A stretch of DNA of 64,000 nucleotides from Phosphoribacter sp037045045 (GTDB taxonomy: Bacteria > Actinomycetota > Actinomycetes > Actinomycetales > Dermatophilaceae): positions 1 to 64,000 of the forward strand of contig JBAOHL010000005.1 of the NCBI GenBank assembly GCA_037045045.1. Direction: 5' to 3'. Positions 1-10,033 of this stretch are shown one piece after another. Positions within the stretch are counted from its first letter, which is position 1. The number at the start of each line of letters is the position of its first letter. Position numbers and translations under genes: made by a program. Below the pieces are notes generated by a model that saw nothing but the letters and a program-made list of their open reading frames with translations, did not search any database and was not told where the DNA came from.

Positions 1-504
1 TTCAGTGTGAGTAATTGTGAAACGGAACCAGTTTACATACTTGGTAATTTCGGACTTGAACCTGCTGAGCATGGCTGGGAAATAGTTGCTCCTAAGAACC
101 TGACTTTTGGTTCCTGGAAAGGGCAGGGAATGCCTTTTTACGGTCAGTCTGTAAAATATTCAAAGATTTTAAACACGAATAAAAAAGGCAGGTTCAGAAT
201 AGAATTGCCATCATGGTCAGGCACTGTGGCTTCGGTAAATATCAATGGCAAAGAGGTTGGAATTCAGACCAAATCCTCATATTTAACAACAGAACTTACA
301 CAGGGAGAGAATATAATTGACATTTTTGTAACTGGAAGCTTAAAAAATACTCTGGGTCCCCATCATGTCTTGTATCCGCATGGAGTTGCGGGAGGGAGGC
401 CTGCTAATTTTATAAAAGCCCCTGAAAAACAACAAGGGGGAGCTTCTTATTCACTGCTCGATTATCGACTCATGCAGGATTTCAGAGTATCTGCAATTGA
501 ATAA
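1..504 (+). CDS. 3' end of a glycoside hydrolase (C-terminal jelly-roll domain), cut by window start
   Basis: The frame is open from base 1 to a TAA at 502-504, so the gene began upstream of the window and only about 167 residues are visible. These form a beta-rich module: an YILGNFG strand, then alternating strands and a VNINGKEVG turn, ending in DYRLMQDFRVSAIE. That pattern matches the C-terminal sugar-binding or jelly-roll domain of Bacteroidota GH2/GH106-like hydrolases, the family of the next gene. No catalytic domain is present in the window, so substrate cannot be stated. The gene converges on the rhamnosidase-like gene on the other strand, with a short hairpin between them. Codon use is AT-rich like the rest of 1 to 11 kb. 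Confidence 0.6.
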   Translation, partial: FSVSNCETEPVYILGNFGLEPAEHGWEIVAPKNLTFGSWKGQGMPFYGQSVKYSKILNTNKKGRFRIELPSWSGTVASVNINGKEVGIQTKSSYLTTELTQGENIIDIFVTGSLKNTLGPHHVLYPHGVAGGRPANFIKAPEKQQGGASYSLLDYRLMQDFRVSAIE

Positions 505-540
505 GCAGTGATGGATTTTAAAAATATCACTTATAATTAA

Positions 541-553
541 GCGGAAATTCCGC
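541..553. terminator. Short hairpin between convergent genes
   Basis: The sequence GCGGAA-A-TTCCGC is a perfect 6-bp inverted repeat with a one-base loop. It lies between the stop of the plus-strand hydrolase (504) and the stop of the minus-strand rhamnosidase-like gene (553-555). It is preceded by AT-rich sequence on the left. The placement fits a bidirectional terminator, but no long T-run follows, so this is tentative. Confidence 0.4.
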
Positions 554-3523
554 TATTCCACAAGATCTGAAGTCTGAATTGTAACAGGACCAAGTAAACC
601 AGATTCGACCAGTGGAACCTCGACCCATGGCGTCAGGTTATCCCCATTTCCTGTAATATTGGTATTTGTGAATTTTTCCCCGGTAATCGCATCCCCTGTA
701 AGCCTGTTCGACCATACATTTGCGATTTTGACAACCAGTTTGTTCTCTCCTCTCTGAATATAATCTGTGATGTCAGCTTTTTATACGGCCTGGTCCCAGA
801 ATATTCCCAGATCCTTGTCGTTTTTAGCCAAACCTGAGCTACTTTAGATAATTCACCGAGATCTAAATAGATCCTCTTATACTTTGCAGCTGGTACCTGT
901 CCGGTATACTTAAATGCTTTCCTGTAAGTACCAGTTCCTGAATAATACCTGATTCCATTAATACTGCTGTTTTGTCCAGGAGGTCAGTTCTGAAAAAAAT
1001 TGCTGAATCAGGAGCTCCCCATCCTTTTGTGAATGATATCTTCCAGGGACCATCAATGGTCTGAGTTTTATGACTGATTTTTACACTCTTTAATTCATTG
1101 TTTATCTGAAGATTATATATTCCGTCACGCAAAAATAGGATCCCATTTCCGGTAAATTCCATCATTGGCGGTTTTTGTTTTGCATCAAAAACGTCAGTGT
1201 AATGGGACTGAGTGCTTCCTGTTCTGAAGACAATAAAGCAGGAGCCGTAAACTGGAGCAAGGGTTAAAGGGATTCTTAGATGTATTTCCTCCTGCTTATA
1301 AAAAGGGACCTGATTAATTTCACCGGTTTGGGGATTCCATAATTCAGGTATTTTGGAATTCTGCCTGAAACCATATTTGACTGTGCTCCATTTATCGCTT
1401 GTGTTTCTTATAAAATAGAAATCCATATCCCCCTTTTTATAGTGGATAAAATCAGTAAGTGAGGCACATTCCGGAGGAAAATCGAGATCCGGATAAAGCT
1501 CGAAGTGCTTTCAGGATTTCTTCTGTTCTGATCCCTGAAAATATCTTTCCTCTGAGTTGCAATGCATTTGTAGCCTTGCCATTGATTTCCATCCATAACT
1601 GATTCAATAAGGATTCATATTTCATTTTGTTATCAGGCTGGTTCTTCAAATCTGTTACCATTAATGGTTTTGCACCAATAATGATGGCACCCTGCTTTGC
1701 CAGTTCATTAAGTTTAATCAGAACCAGAGGATTTATAGTCTCTTCATATTTTAAAACCAGGATGCTGAATTCAGCTCCCCAGGGCAGGATCAGTTTTCCG
1801 TCTTTTACAGAAACCTTATTCAGGAGTACATCCGTATTTATGACTTCATAATCATAGCCGCTGCCCGCAGTAAAACTTGTATTCTTTGGAGTTACTGATT
1901 TCGGTATTATATCGCCATAGTAATACAGGACATCTGCGAAGAAACCGGCTTCCCTGGCTATCGAGGATATACGGGATAAATAATCTATAAAAGGGTTGAC
2001 CATTGGCCACCAAACTCTTTTGTCATTAAAATGAGTACCGGCATGATATACAATTCCGGGAAACCCTGTACCTGATGGGTTATGGCTGAATCCATGAAAG
2101 ACAACACGATTCATACCCTCACAGAATGCACGGTCTCCAACAGGTTTCAGATCTGATGGTCCTTCCTGCCACTGCTGAAACGATGTAAATGATTCTTCTT
2201 CAACAATTCCCCTGTTATAAATATGAGAGGCTGCTGCTACCTCCTTCACAACACGCAATATATCAATGCTATCCTTACTATTGATATCCTTATAAAGCCT
2301 CGAATGCTTTACCCAGAACTCTCCCCTTGGAATATCAAGTGCCCCTAATGCCTTCAGGGGTTCTGCCGGGCCATTATATAATGGGTATCCCGGGCCTCCG
2401 GCTTCGCAATTTATTTTTAAGCCATAATTGTTGCAAATTCTTTTAGCCGTCCTGTATAAATTATTGATCATCAATTCTGAAAGGGTTTTTCTGAAATCTG
2501 CCTGAACTCTGTCATTAGTCATCTCATCAAAAAGTTCCTTATCAAACAGAGAGGGAATAAGCTTATCTAAATCGTAACCATTGATTTTTCTGAATTCAGA
2601 TAGTAATGTTGATGTCCAGACAAATCCTCTTGCTTCATAGCTTGCCAGGTAAAAGCTTTTCAGGGCTGTGTTTCTGAAATCACCCAATACAGGTTCTAAC
2701 CTGTTAATGAAATGCATTAGGTGAATCCTGACGGCAGCTGAATCAAAATGATCGACAGTCAGGCCTGCGAGAGGGCTGGGCAGTACCAGCTGTTGACCGG
2801 AATTCGAACAAACATAGCGGTAAATATCCCAGTTTCCGGCTGGAACATTCCACGTGAGTTGATCATTTAACGGATCAAAAAAACCTGAGATGTTTATAAT
2901 CTTTGATGTATCTGCCTGATTTTTACCAGATTCAGCAGGTATTGCAAGTATTGCCACATCTTCATAGTATACAGGCCGGCCATCAGCCCCATATTTAATA
3001 GATGATTTGCCTACATTGCCTTTGGCGGTGATTTCCGGAAATGGTATTTTAATCCGTTCAATTCCAGACCCCCTTTAATTGCAGCTTTTGAAAAATAGAG
3101 TGATTTACCTGCATTTTCAGGAAGTATCCAGCTTCCGCCTGCATTCCAGCTGCTTGCCAGGTTTAAGCCAACCTGCAAGCCAAGTTTTCCTGCCTCACCG
3201 ACTACAAATTTTATAACTTTAAGGGATTCGTCGCTTAAAAATGCTGGTCCCCCGGGGATCATTGTATCCTCCTCAGGAACACCTATTTCAAACATGTCAA
3301 AACCGGTTATTCCTGCCTTTTTCATAGCAAGGAATTCTTCCTTTGCCCTTATGGTATCTATGTTCCCGTTGAGACACCACCAGTACACTTTTGGACGGAC
3401 ACTATCAGGAGGGATACGGAAATTTTTTTCAAACAGCTGATAGGTTTCATTCTGAGAAAATATCTGTTGACTAAAAGTTAAAATTATGATGATCATTATC
3501 AGTTTTATCCCTGGCTTATTCAT
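553..3523 (-). pseudogene. GH106-like alpha-L-rhamnosidase, broken by several frameshifts
   Basis: Four or more minus-strand segments in different frames join into one secreted hydrolase of about 990 residues. The N-terminal part (3523-3011) has a hydrophobic signal peptide and the motif FRIPPDSVRPKVYWWCLNG, typical of GH106-type 'glycosyl hydrolase' proteins. The central part (about 2957-1452) carries the barrel, and 1426-863 continues it. The end is a GH2-like sugar-binding domain (YYSGTGTYRKAF, then VWSNRLTGDAITGEK) that stops at 553. Frame changes lie near 2980, 1450, 970 and 780-820. They are single-base indels, several in homopolymers, so sequencing error is as likely as true decay. It is the last gene of an MFS/isomerase/hydrolase operon, which suits release and catabolism of deoxysugars. 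Substrate is inferred from family only. Confidence 0.75.
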
Positions 3524-3641
3524 ATCCTTTTAGTTTACTTTATTTGCATTAACTGACATTCCTCTTAATATGTCTCAGGTTTTCCTGACATCCTTGTAAC
3601 CTTGAGAAATTTGAATTCCTTATCACCTGACTCTCTCTTTT

Positions 3642-5113
3642 TCAGACTATTTTAGATTCAACATTCAGGAAACGGGCAATTTTCTCCAGAGTACCTGCAT
3701 GATGTCCGATACCCAGAGCAAAATGATGCGTCGGACCCTCTTTAATCCAGTTTTTCAGGAAGGTTCTGATGTCAGGTTTGAAGAAACCTCTGGTGTTGGT
3801 ATTGCCGGTAGGGGGTATTGGACCTCTTACTGATTCTCCCTCTGCAATTATAAATTTGAACCTGCCATCATAGGTTGAATTTATTGAAAGCATAGTAATC
3901 GGCCCCTCCTTGATTTTAAATTCTACGCCTGCACCACTTCCGGTTTTCCGTGGTATTTCTTTAAGCTCCGGAGGACAGGTTTTCCATCAGCAATGGAAAT
4001 ATTATGAGGCCCGTCATGACCAACCAGTACAAAGCCTTCACTAAAGTCGACAGGATGAAACTCTGCAAAGCTCCCTCCAATACCTAAACGGTCGAAGATA
4101 AGCAGGGCAATTAAAGTCTTCAGGTCAGATTCGCCGCACATAGGGATGTGTCGGGCTGTTAGCAGTGAGTTTCCAACAATCAGGTTTGACATTACTTTAC
4201 GGAGATCACTGCCTTCCGGCCCATCATAATAATAAGCAAGCCCATCAAGTTTGTTTAATTGCACAAAATGTTCCAGCGCTATGCTGACTTTAGCTGCAAG
4301 ATGCAGATCCTCGTCCAGAAGCTTGATTGAAATAGGGTCAGAAACCGGATCAGGAGTATCAAAAAAATCAAGGATCCGTTTTTCGGCTGATGAAATTTCC
4401 TCCCCGGTGACCTGATCAAAGCTTTTCATAAGCTGGTGTCCTTCGCACAATACGATGTGGCTGCCGAAAAATGAAGTCAGCATAGTTGCATCTGTATGCA
4501 TATCCAGCATTGCATTTATCGGATGGCCAATATGGCCAAGCCTTGCATTCTTAAGTGAATGAAGTACATTGGCTATGCGGCAGTATTCACCTATCTGTTG
4601 TTCTGCTTCAGGATCATCATCCAGCGTGCCAATGATCATTTCCGGGACTTTTTTACCCATACGGACAGCGACTCCGGCAAATTCAGGAAGAGCACATATA
4701 TCGTCATTCGCAAGCTGCATATAAGTTGATGCCCTTGTATAATCAAGTGCTTTCAATTGCTGGAGTGCCACCAAAACTATCGGTACATTGATTGTTTTTA
4801 TGATGATCCCGAAGGTTCCTGAAGTTGCATATGTCAGCATATCACAGAAAAGAAGATCAGGGCTTTGGCTTTCGATTTTTTTTACAGCTTCATAGGCCCT
4901 GACAGGAGAATCGATCATGCCAAAATCAAGAACTTTTATCTCTTTACCATGACTTTGTATTCTTCTGATCAGTTTATCCTGCTTCTGCATCAGTTCCTCA
5001 TATAAGCCCGGGAATTGTTCCCAGTACATTTCATATCCCACGCCGAATACGCCGATCCTTACTGGATCAGATTCACCGGATACGTTCTTGCTGAATATTT
5101 CTTCACTTGGCAT
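3642..5113 (-). CDS. L-arabinose/L-fucose isomerase-family protein, one frameshift
   Basis: The first 396 residues (5113-3923) and the last 90 or so (to the TGA at 3642) lie in different frames. Joined near 3925-3945 they give about 490 residues, the usual length of the AraA/FucI-like isomerase family. Features seen are an N-terminal GVFGVGYEMYWEQFPG segment, LAYYYDGPEG, a metal-site-like MCGESDLK segment, and a C-terminal HHFALGIGHHAG with the conserved histidines of this fold. The enzyme should interconvert an aldose and a ketose. Which sugar is used cannot be read from sequence. It lies between an MFS transporter gene (28 bp away) and the rhamnosidase-like gene, so a role in deoxysugar or pentose catabolism is likely. 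A single lost or gained base explains the frame change. Confidence 0.7.
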
Positions 5114-5141
5114 ATAATTCTATTTTTTCTTTTTTATCTCA

Positions 5142-6423
5142 CTATAATGAACATATTATCGTATTGATTACACTCTTATCGCAACTCTGTTTTGCTGCGT
5201 AGATCTTAGGTATCATCAGATGGAAAAAAACGAAAACTAGAGGATACATGAGGCCGGCATACCACCAGATCGGATTATATGGAAGAATTTGAAACAATAT
5301 ACCCGATAACCGGATTCAGTACCAGGGACAACAATGCACCGGCAGAACCTGATAAACCAACAACAGTCGATGTTGCTCTGTTACCAAATATATCACCGAT
5401 AGCAGTGATGTAGTTGGTAATCCATAGGCCATGGGCAAAAAAGGCAAGGGATACTACCACAATTATTATGCTATACGAATTGAGGAAGCTTACCGATAAA
5501 ACCGGAATTGTCAGCAAAGATGCGATGCCCATGACCATTTTCCGGGCAAGATTGGTATTTGAAGTCTTAATAAAAATCAGATCAGATAACCATCCTCCCA
5601 GAATATTAGCGAGGCCCAGGGCAAGAAAAGGAATCCAGAATATTTTTCCGATAGTTTCAAGTGAAAGTGCAAGGTGTTCATTCAGGTACTTTGGTATCCA
5701 GAACATGTAAAAATAAAATACAGGATCCAGAAGAAACCGCATAACAATAAATACAAGAGTATCTCTGTTTTTAAGCAGTTCGCCCAATTTTAGCTTTTCT
5801 TTACGGTTATCATTATCTGGGTTAATCATCTCATGATCAATCATTGAAGGCCGTTTTTGTCCCATTGTAACAATCAACCAGACCGCCAGCCAGATAAATC
5901 CAAACAGGCCGGTGATGAGGAATACTGCTCTCCACCCCGCCAGATTGAGAAGATAAACTGTAAGCGGAGGAGCTGCAACTGCTCCAATAGCAGAACCACC
6001 AATAGCAATTCCATTTGCGAGTGCATGTTTCTTTTTAGGCACCCATTCAATCACAGCTTTTATGGCCCCCGGAAAACAGCCCCCTTCTCCAATACCGAGC
6101 ATGAACCTGAACAGTCCAAGATGAAAAACGCTATTGGATAGACTGTGCAGTACTGTAGCGAATGACCAGAACCCCACAGAGAGAGCAAGTCCCAACCGGC
6201 TCCCGAAGCGATCTATAAGAATACCGCCCATGGTAAACATGATAGCGTAGCCTATAAGGAATCCCATATTGATTAACCCATAATCAATATCTGAAAGATG
6301 CAGCTCTCCCTTTATCTTAATGACAGATACGGAAAGAACCTGACGATCGAGAAAGCTCAGAGAGGTTGCCAGCAACAGAAGGCCAACTATAACCCAGTAT
6401 TTATAATTCTTAATCCTGTTCAA
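5142..6423 (-). CDS. MFS transporter of the anion:cation symporter (hexuronate/ExuT-like) type, one frameshift
   Basis: The main frame (6423-5275) encodes about 382 residues with twelve-helix MFS character: LSFLDRQVLSV in helix 1, GGILIDRFGSRLG in the 2-3 loop, FRFMLGIGEGGCFPGAIKAV in helix 4-5. The last helix continues in another frame (WWYAGLMYPLVFVFFHLMIPK) to a TAG at 5142-5144, so one base is missing near 5280. The GEGGCFPG signature is typical of the ACS family that imports hexuronates and related sugar acids. It is the first gene of the isomerase/rhamnosidase operon and would import the released sugar. Its start lies only 13 bp from the stop of a truncated histidine kinase, with no room for a normal promoter, which is odd. 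Confidence 0.75.
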
Positions 6424-6435
6424 CTTTTAGTGTTA

Positions 6436-8037
6436 TCAATCATCTGAACCTAAACAAGAATGCTGATCAGCACCCGGATCTTTGAGCTCATCGATGAGTT
6501 CAATCGATAATTCTGAAAAATTATTTACGAAGTTTAAAGGATTCTGAATTTCATGGGCAATGCCGGCAGTAAGTTGTCCTAGAGATGCCATTTTTTGTGC
6601 ATGCACCAGTTGTTCCTGTGTGGCTACCAGTTTGTGGTGAGTCTCTGATAATTCTTTGTAAGCTGTGTTTAATTGTCCGTGTGATTTTTTTTGCGCACGA
6701 TAACGGGCATACAATAAAATGGCAATGACAATGACTGAAATAATTCCTATGATTAGTGTTTTACGGAAGTTTTCCTGTCTGCTTACTTCCAATTCTTTTT
6801 GTGAAAGCGCTAAATCCTGCAATGCCTTTTCTTTAGTCAGCTGGCGAATACGTTCCTCACGTTCCATATTCGACTGGTCCGAAATTCTTTTCGCAGTATT
6901 CAGTTCCTCAATGATTTTTTCTTTTTCGAGGCGATCAATTTCTGCTTCCACCAGATCACGATTCTTCACCAGTTCCTGTGTGCTGAGCTGTTGGTAGCTG
7001 ATGGTTTTTTCTTTACGCATCATCTCATCAATAGATTCTTTCTCCATCAAATCGCGTCGCATCATCTGACTACTCAGGGTGCGCGATCGTTCTACCTGCT
7101 CAATGCTGTCACGTAACTGTAAGTAGCCAATGTTCCAGTCGTTTGATGCTGCATGATTACCATTCACGGAATTAATGGTTACCTGTTTGAGAATCGTTTC
7201 TTTTAGCAGTTTCGCAACCGAAAGCTGACTGGAGTAGGTGAGACTCTTGCGATAATTTTTAATAGCTTCATCGTAATTCCCTTCTTTGTGAGCCAGTATT
7301 CCAAGATCCCGGTAGACTAATGCTGTACCGTTTTTATCTTTTACTTTTTCGAAGTAAGTCAGGGAAGCCCGTAAATATTTATCAGCTAACTTGGTATCCT
7401 GTTTGCGCAAGGCGAGTTCCGCAAGTTGTATTCCAATCCGTGCCTGTGCTTTTTTATCTCCGGCATCTGAGAAACCATTGTAGGCTTTCAGATAATGTGA
7501 ATTGGCATTTTCAAAATCTTTCTGAACCAGAAAAGTTTGCGCTATCAATGCATGAGCCGCAGGTATGGGTCTGGTAAGACGATTACTTTCCAGCTGATTG
7601 AGAGCTTCCTCAAAATATTGCATTGCCTCAATGTATTCGAGCTTGCGGTAATGCACAAATCCAAGTTGCAGCTTGATGATAGCGGCTCCTAAAGGATCTT
7701 CCATTTCATTGCGGGCACCAAGGGCTGTCTTGAAATAGGAAATGGATTGATCGGTATTATCGTTTTCCAGCTCTATCCAGGCCATATTGATAGCTGTAAG
7801 GGAAGCGACCCGGTAGTTGTTATTCTTTAAAGCTGCCTGCAATCGCTTTTCATTAATGGTTTTATTGTGAGCTAAAGGTCCGCCCCGGCGTACCTGTGGC
7901 AAATAAAACATCCCTTCCTGATCGGAGGCATTTTCATACAAACTGAAAAGATCTACTTTTAAGGAATCAACTTCCTGAGCCACAATGAATGGCGAAACAA
8001 ACGCAAGGAAAACTGATAAAAGAATTTTTCTGAACAT
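6436..8037 (-). CDS. TPR-repeat sensor histidine kinase, truncated after HisKA
   Basis: The protein has a signal peptide (MFRKILLSVFLAFVSPFIVAQ), about six TPR repeats (residues 60-290), a long coiled coil (about 300-400), one transmembrane helix (IIGIISVIVIAILLYARY) and a HisKA helix with the phospho-acceptor histidine in GIAHEIQNPLNFVNNF. It then ends abruptly in KDPGADQHSCLGSDD. The HATPase_c domain, needed to phosphorylate that histidine, is absent in all frames downstream. Such kinases are common in Bacteroidota and normally run about 150 residues further. The deletion point coincides with the start of the MFS operon, so either a rearrangement or an assembly join lies near 6440-6475. I chose the second ATG because it gives a proper signal peptide. 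It follows the efflux operon on the same strand. Confidence 0.75.
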   Translation of the reverse strand: MFRKILLSVFLAFVSPFIVAQEVDSLKVDLFSLYENASDQEGMFYLPQVRRGGPLAHNKTINEKRLQAALKNNNYRVASLTAINMAWIELENDNTDQSISYFKTALGARNEMEDPLGAAIIKLQLGFVHYRKLEYIEAMQYFEEALNQLESNRLTRPIPAAHALIAQTFLVQKDFENANSHYLKAYNGFSDAGDKKAQARIGIQLAELALRKQDTKLADKYLRASLTYFEKVKDKNGTALVYRDLGILAHKEGNYDEAIKNYRKSLTYSSQLSVAKLLKETILKQVTINSVNGNHAASNDWNIGYLQLRDSIEQVERSRTLSSQMMRRDLMEKESIDEMMRKEKTISYQQLSTQELVKNRDLVEAEIDRLEKEKIIEELNTAKRISDQSNMEREERIRQLTKEKALQDLALSQKELEVSRQENFRKTLIIGIISVIVIAILLYARYRAQKKSHGQLNTAYKELSETHHKLVATQEQLVHAQKMASLGQLTAGIAHEIQNPLNFVNNFSELSIELIDELKDPGADQHSCLGSDD

Positions 8038-8097
8038 AGGCCTTCCGAACACGGCGATGGTACGGCAAATATAGAAAAGAGATGGTTACATTTTACG

Positions 8098-8775
8098 TTA
8101 TTTTACCATACGGCCATCATCCATAACTATATTCCGGTCGGTGGTACGTGCAAAATCCTCATCATGGGTAACTATTAACAGCGACTGCTTTTTTTCAGCT
8201 ACCAGCTCTTTGAAAATCTCGAATACAATCTTACTGTTTTTACTGTCGAGATTTCCCGTTGGCTCATCTCCCATTATAAGCACCGGGTCATTAATCAGTG
8301 CCCGTGCAATTGCTACCCGTTGCTTCTGCCCGCCCGATAACCGGTTTGCCCCCTTCAGTGCCTGATCATGAATATCGAGTCGCCGCAATAGCGACATGGC
8401 CCGCTCTTCAATTGCTGCCGGTTCAAACTTTCCCAGCTTCAATGCCGGTAACATCACATTTTGCAATACTGTAAATTCAGGAAGTAAATAATGAAACTGA
8501 AATACAAAGCCAATTTTTTCATTTCGCACTTTCGCCAAACCATTGTGAGGCAATTTTGTCATTGATTCACCATCAATAAAAAGTTCCCCCTCATAGTCGG
8601 TGTCCATAGTCGACAAAATATAAAGCAGCGTCGATTTACCACATCCCGATTTACCTGTAATAGAAACAAATTCTCCTTTTTTAATGGAGAAATTTATATC
8701 ATTCAACACCTGAAACGTGACCGGATCATGGAAGTATTTATTGATACTACGTGTTTCAAGAATGATATCACTCAT
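8098..8775 (-). CDS. ABC transporter ATP-binding protein (MacB/LolD type)
   Basis: A 225-residue ATPase with Walker A GKSGCGKST, Q-loop VFQFHYLLPE, signature LSGGQKQRVAIARA, Walker B LIMGDEPTGNLDS and the H-loop histidine in VTHDEDFA. The TGNLDS ending of Walker B is typical of the MacB/LolD/FtsE subgroup, which powers mechanotransmission rather than import. One base separates its start from the stop of the FtsX-like permease. With the upstream adaptor it forms a tripartite export system of the inner membrane. The substrate is unknown (macrolide-like compounds, lipoproteins and peptides are all possible). Confidence 0.9.
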   Translation of the reverse strand: MSDIILETRSINKYFHDPVTFQVLNDINFSIKKGEFVSITGKSGCGKSTLLYILSTMDTDYEGELFIDGESMTKLPHNGLAKVRNEKIGFVFQFHYLLPEFTVLQNVMLPALKLGKFEPAAIEERAMSLLRRLDIHDQALKGANRLSGGQKQRVAIARALINDPVLIMGDEPTGNLDSKNSKIVFEIFKELVAEKKQSLLIVTHDEDFARTTDRNIVMDDGRMVK

Positions 8776-8776
8776 A

Positions 8777-10033
8777 TTATTTGCCTCTGATAATTACAAC
8801 CGGGTCAATCCGTGCAGCCTTTTTGGCAGGAAAATATCCTGCAATATAAGTGGTGATTAAAGCGAATATCACACCAATCAGATAGTATTTGATATCGTAG
8901 TTTATCGGGTAAGTGGTGATAGCAGGTAGTGCTGCTGTATTAAATGGAATCTGATCAATGAGCATAGTAAGAAGCATCCCGATTAATAAACCCATAAAAC
9001 CGCCTATCACTCCAATGATCATCGACAGATTTATAAAAATATTTTTTACATCAGAAGATGAAAATCCGGTTGCTTTAAGAATGGCAATGGCATCCATTTT
9101 TTCATAAATCATCATATTCAGAATATTGTAAATGCCGAAGCCGGCAACTATCAGTAAGGTAACGCTTACCGCATATGTGATAATATTCCTGACTTTGGTA
9201 CCTGATTCAAACTGGGCATTTGCTGTCTGCACATCTTCCGCATCGGTACGGTACCGGTTCGAATATTCTTTAGCAATCTTGGGCGCATCATTAATATTAT
9301 TCAGCTTTACTTGAATATCGGTGAAATAGCTTTTGGGTTTGCCCAGAAGTTTTTGTGTCGTTTCCAGCGAAGCATAACTTTGCACATCATCAATAGTTGC
9401 CAGTCCAAGTTGAAATACACCAACCACCTTCAACGACATCTGATCACCTTTGGCTGAGGTAACATGAATAACATCCCCCACACGGGCCATCATTTTATCG
9501 GCAACACCCTTACCCAGAATTACTGAATTGGAAATGCGATTCAGATCGTAAGCATCACCTTTGATGATGTAATCGGCAAATGAAAAATATTTCAGCTCCT
9601 GCGAAACATCGATGCCATTCACTAATCCATTTAAATCGATTACACCTATATTGTAAAATACCTGTGAGGCAACTTTGGGTGCAACTGCAATTACCCTGGA
9701 ATCGTTTTTTAATGATTGTATGATGGCACTGCTGTTATAAATTTCGGTGCGACTGTCGGATGGTTTTATAGATTGCACTATGTTGAGCGATTTACTGAAT
9801 TCAGCAGTTCTGTTTACAGGCTGATCGGCATTGGGATTAATGGCATTGAACAACCTGATATGTGGCGTACGGTTCAAAATTAAACTGTCAAGCATTTTGT
9901 TTAATCCAGTCATGAAACTTACCAGTGTAATAAACATCGCTATACCAAAAGTAACTCCGGCAGCTGCAATCACTGATTGCTTCAGCCGGGCCATTAAAAG
10001 TGTTTTAGATATGCTGAGGTTTAGGGAATTCAT
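8777..10033 (-). CDS. FtsX/MacB-type ABC permease
   Basis: 418 residues with one N-terminal transmembrane helix (VIAAAGVTFGIAMFITLVSF), a large periplasmic domain, then three C-terminal helices. This is the MacB/LolC topology. The ATG at 10033 overlaps the last base of the adaptor's TAA, so the two are probably translationally coupled. A longer in-frame start at 10093 lies inside the adaptor gene and lacks the family's N-terminus, so I rejected it. The protein should pair with the ATPase just downstream and with the lipoprotein adaptor upstream. Confidence 0.85.
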   Translation of the reverse strand: MNSLNLSISKTLLMARLKQSVIAAAGVTFGIAMFITLVSFMTGLNKMLDSLILNRTPHIRLFNAINPNADQPVNRTAEFSKSLNIVQSIKPSDSRTEIYNSSAIIQSLKNDSRVIAVAPKVASQVFYNIGVIDLNGLVNGIDVSQELKYFSFADYIIKGDAYDLNRISNSVILGKGVADKMMARVGDVIHVTSAKGDQMSLKVVGVFQLGLATIDDVQSYASLETTQKLLGKPKSYFTDIQVKLNNINDAPKIAKEYSNRYRTDAEDVQTANAQFESGTKVRNIITYAVSVTLLIVAGFGIYNILNMMIYEKMDAIAILKATGFSSSDVKNIFINLSMIIGVIGGFMGLLIGMLLTMLIDQIPFNTAALPAITTYPINYDIKYYLIGVIFALITTYIAGYFPAKKAARIDPVVIIRGK

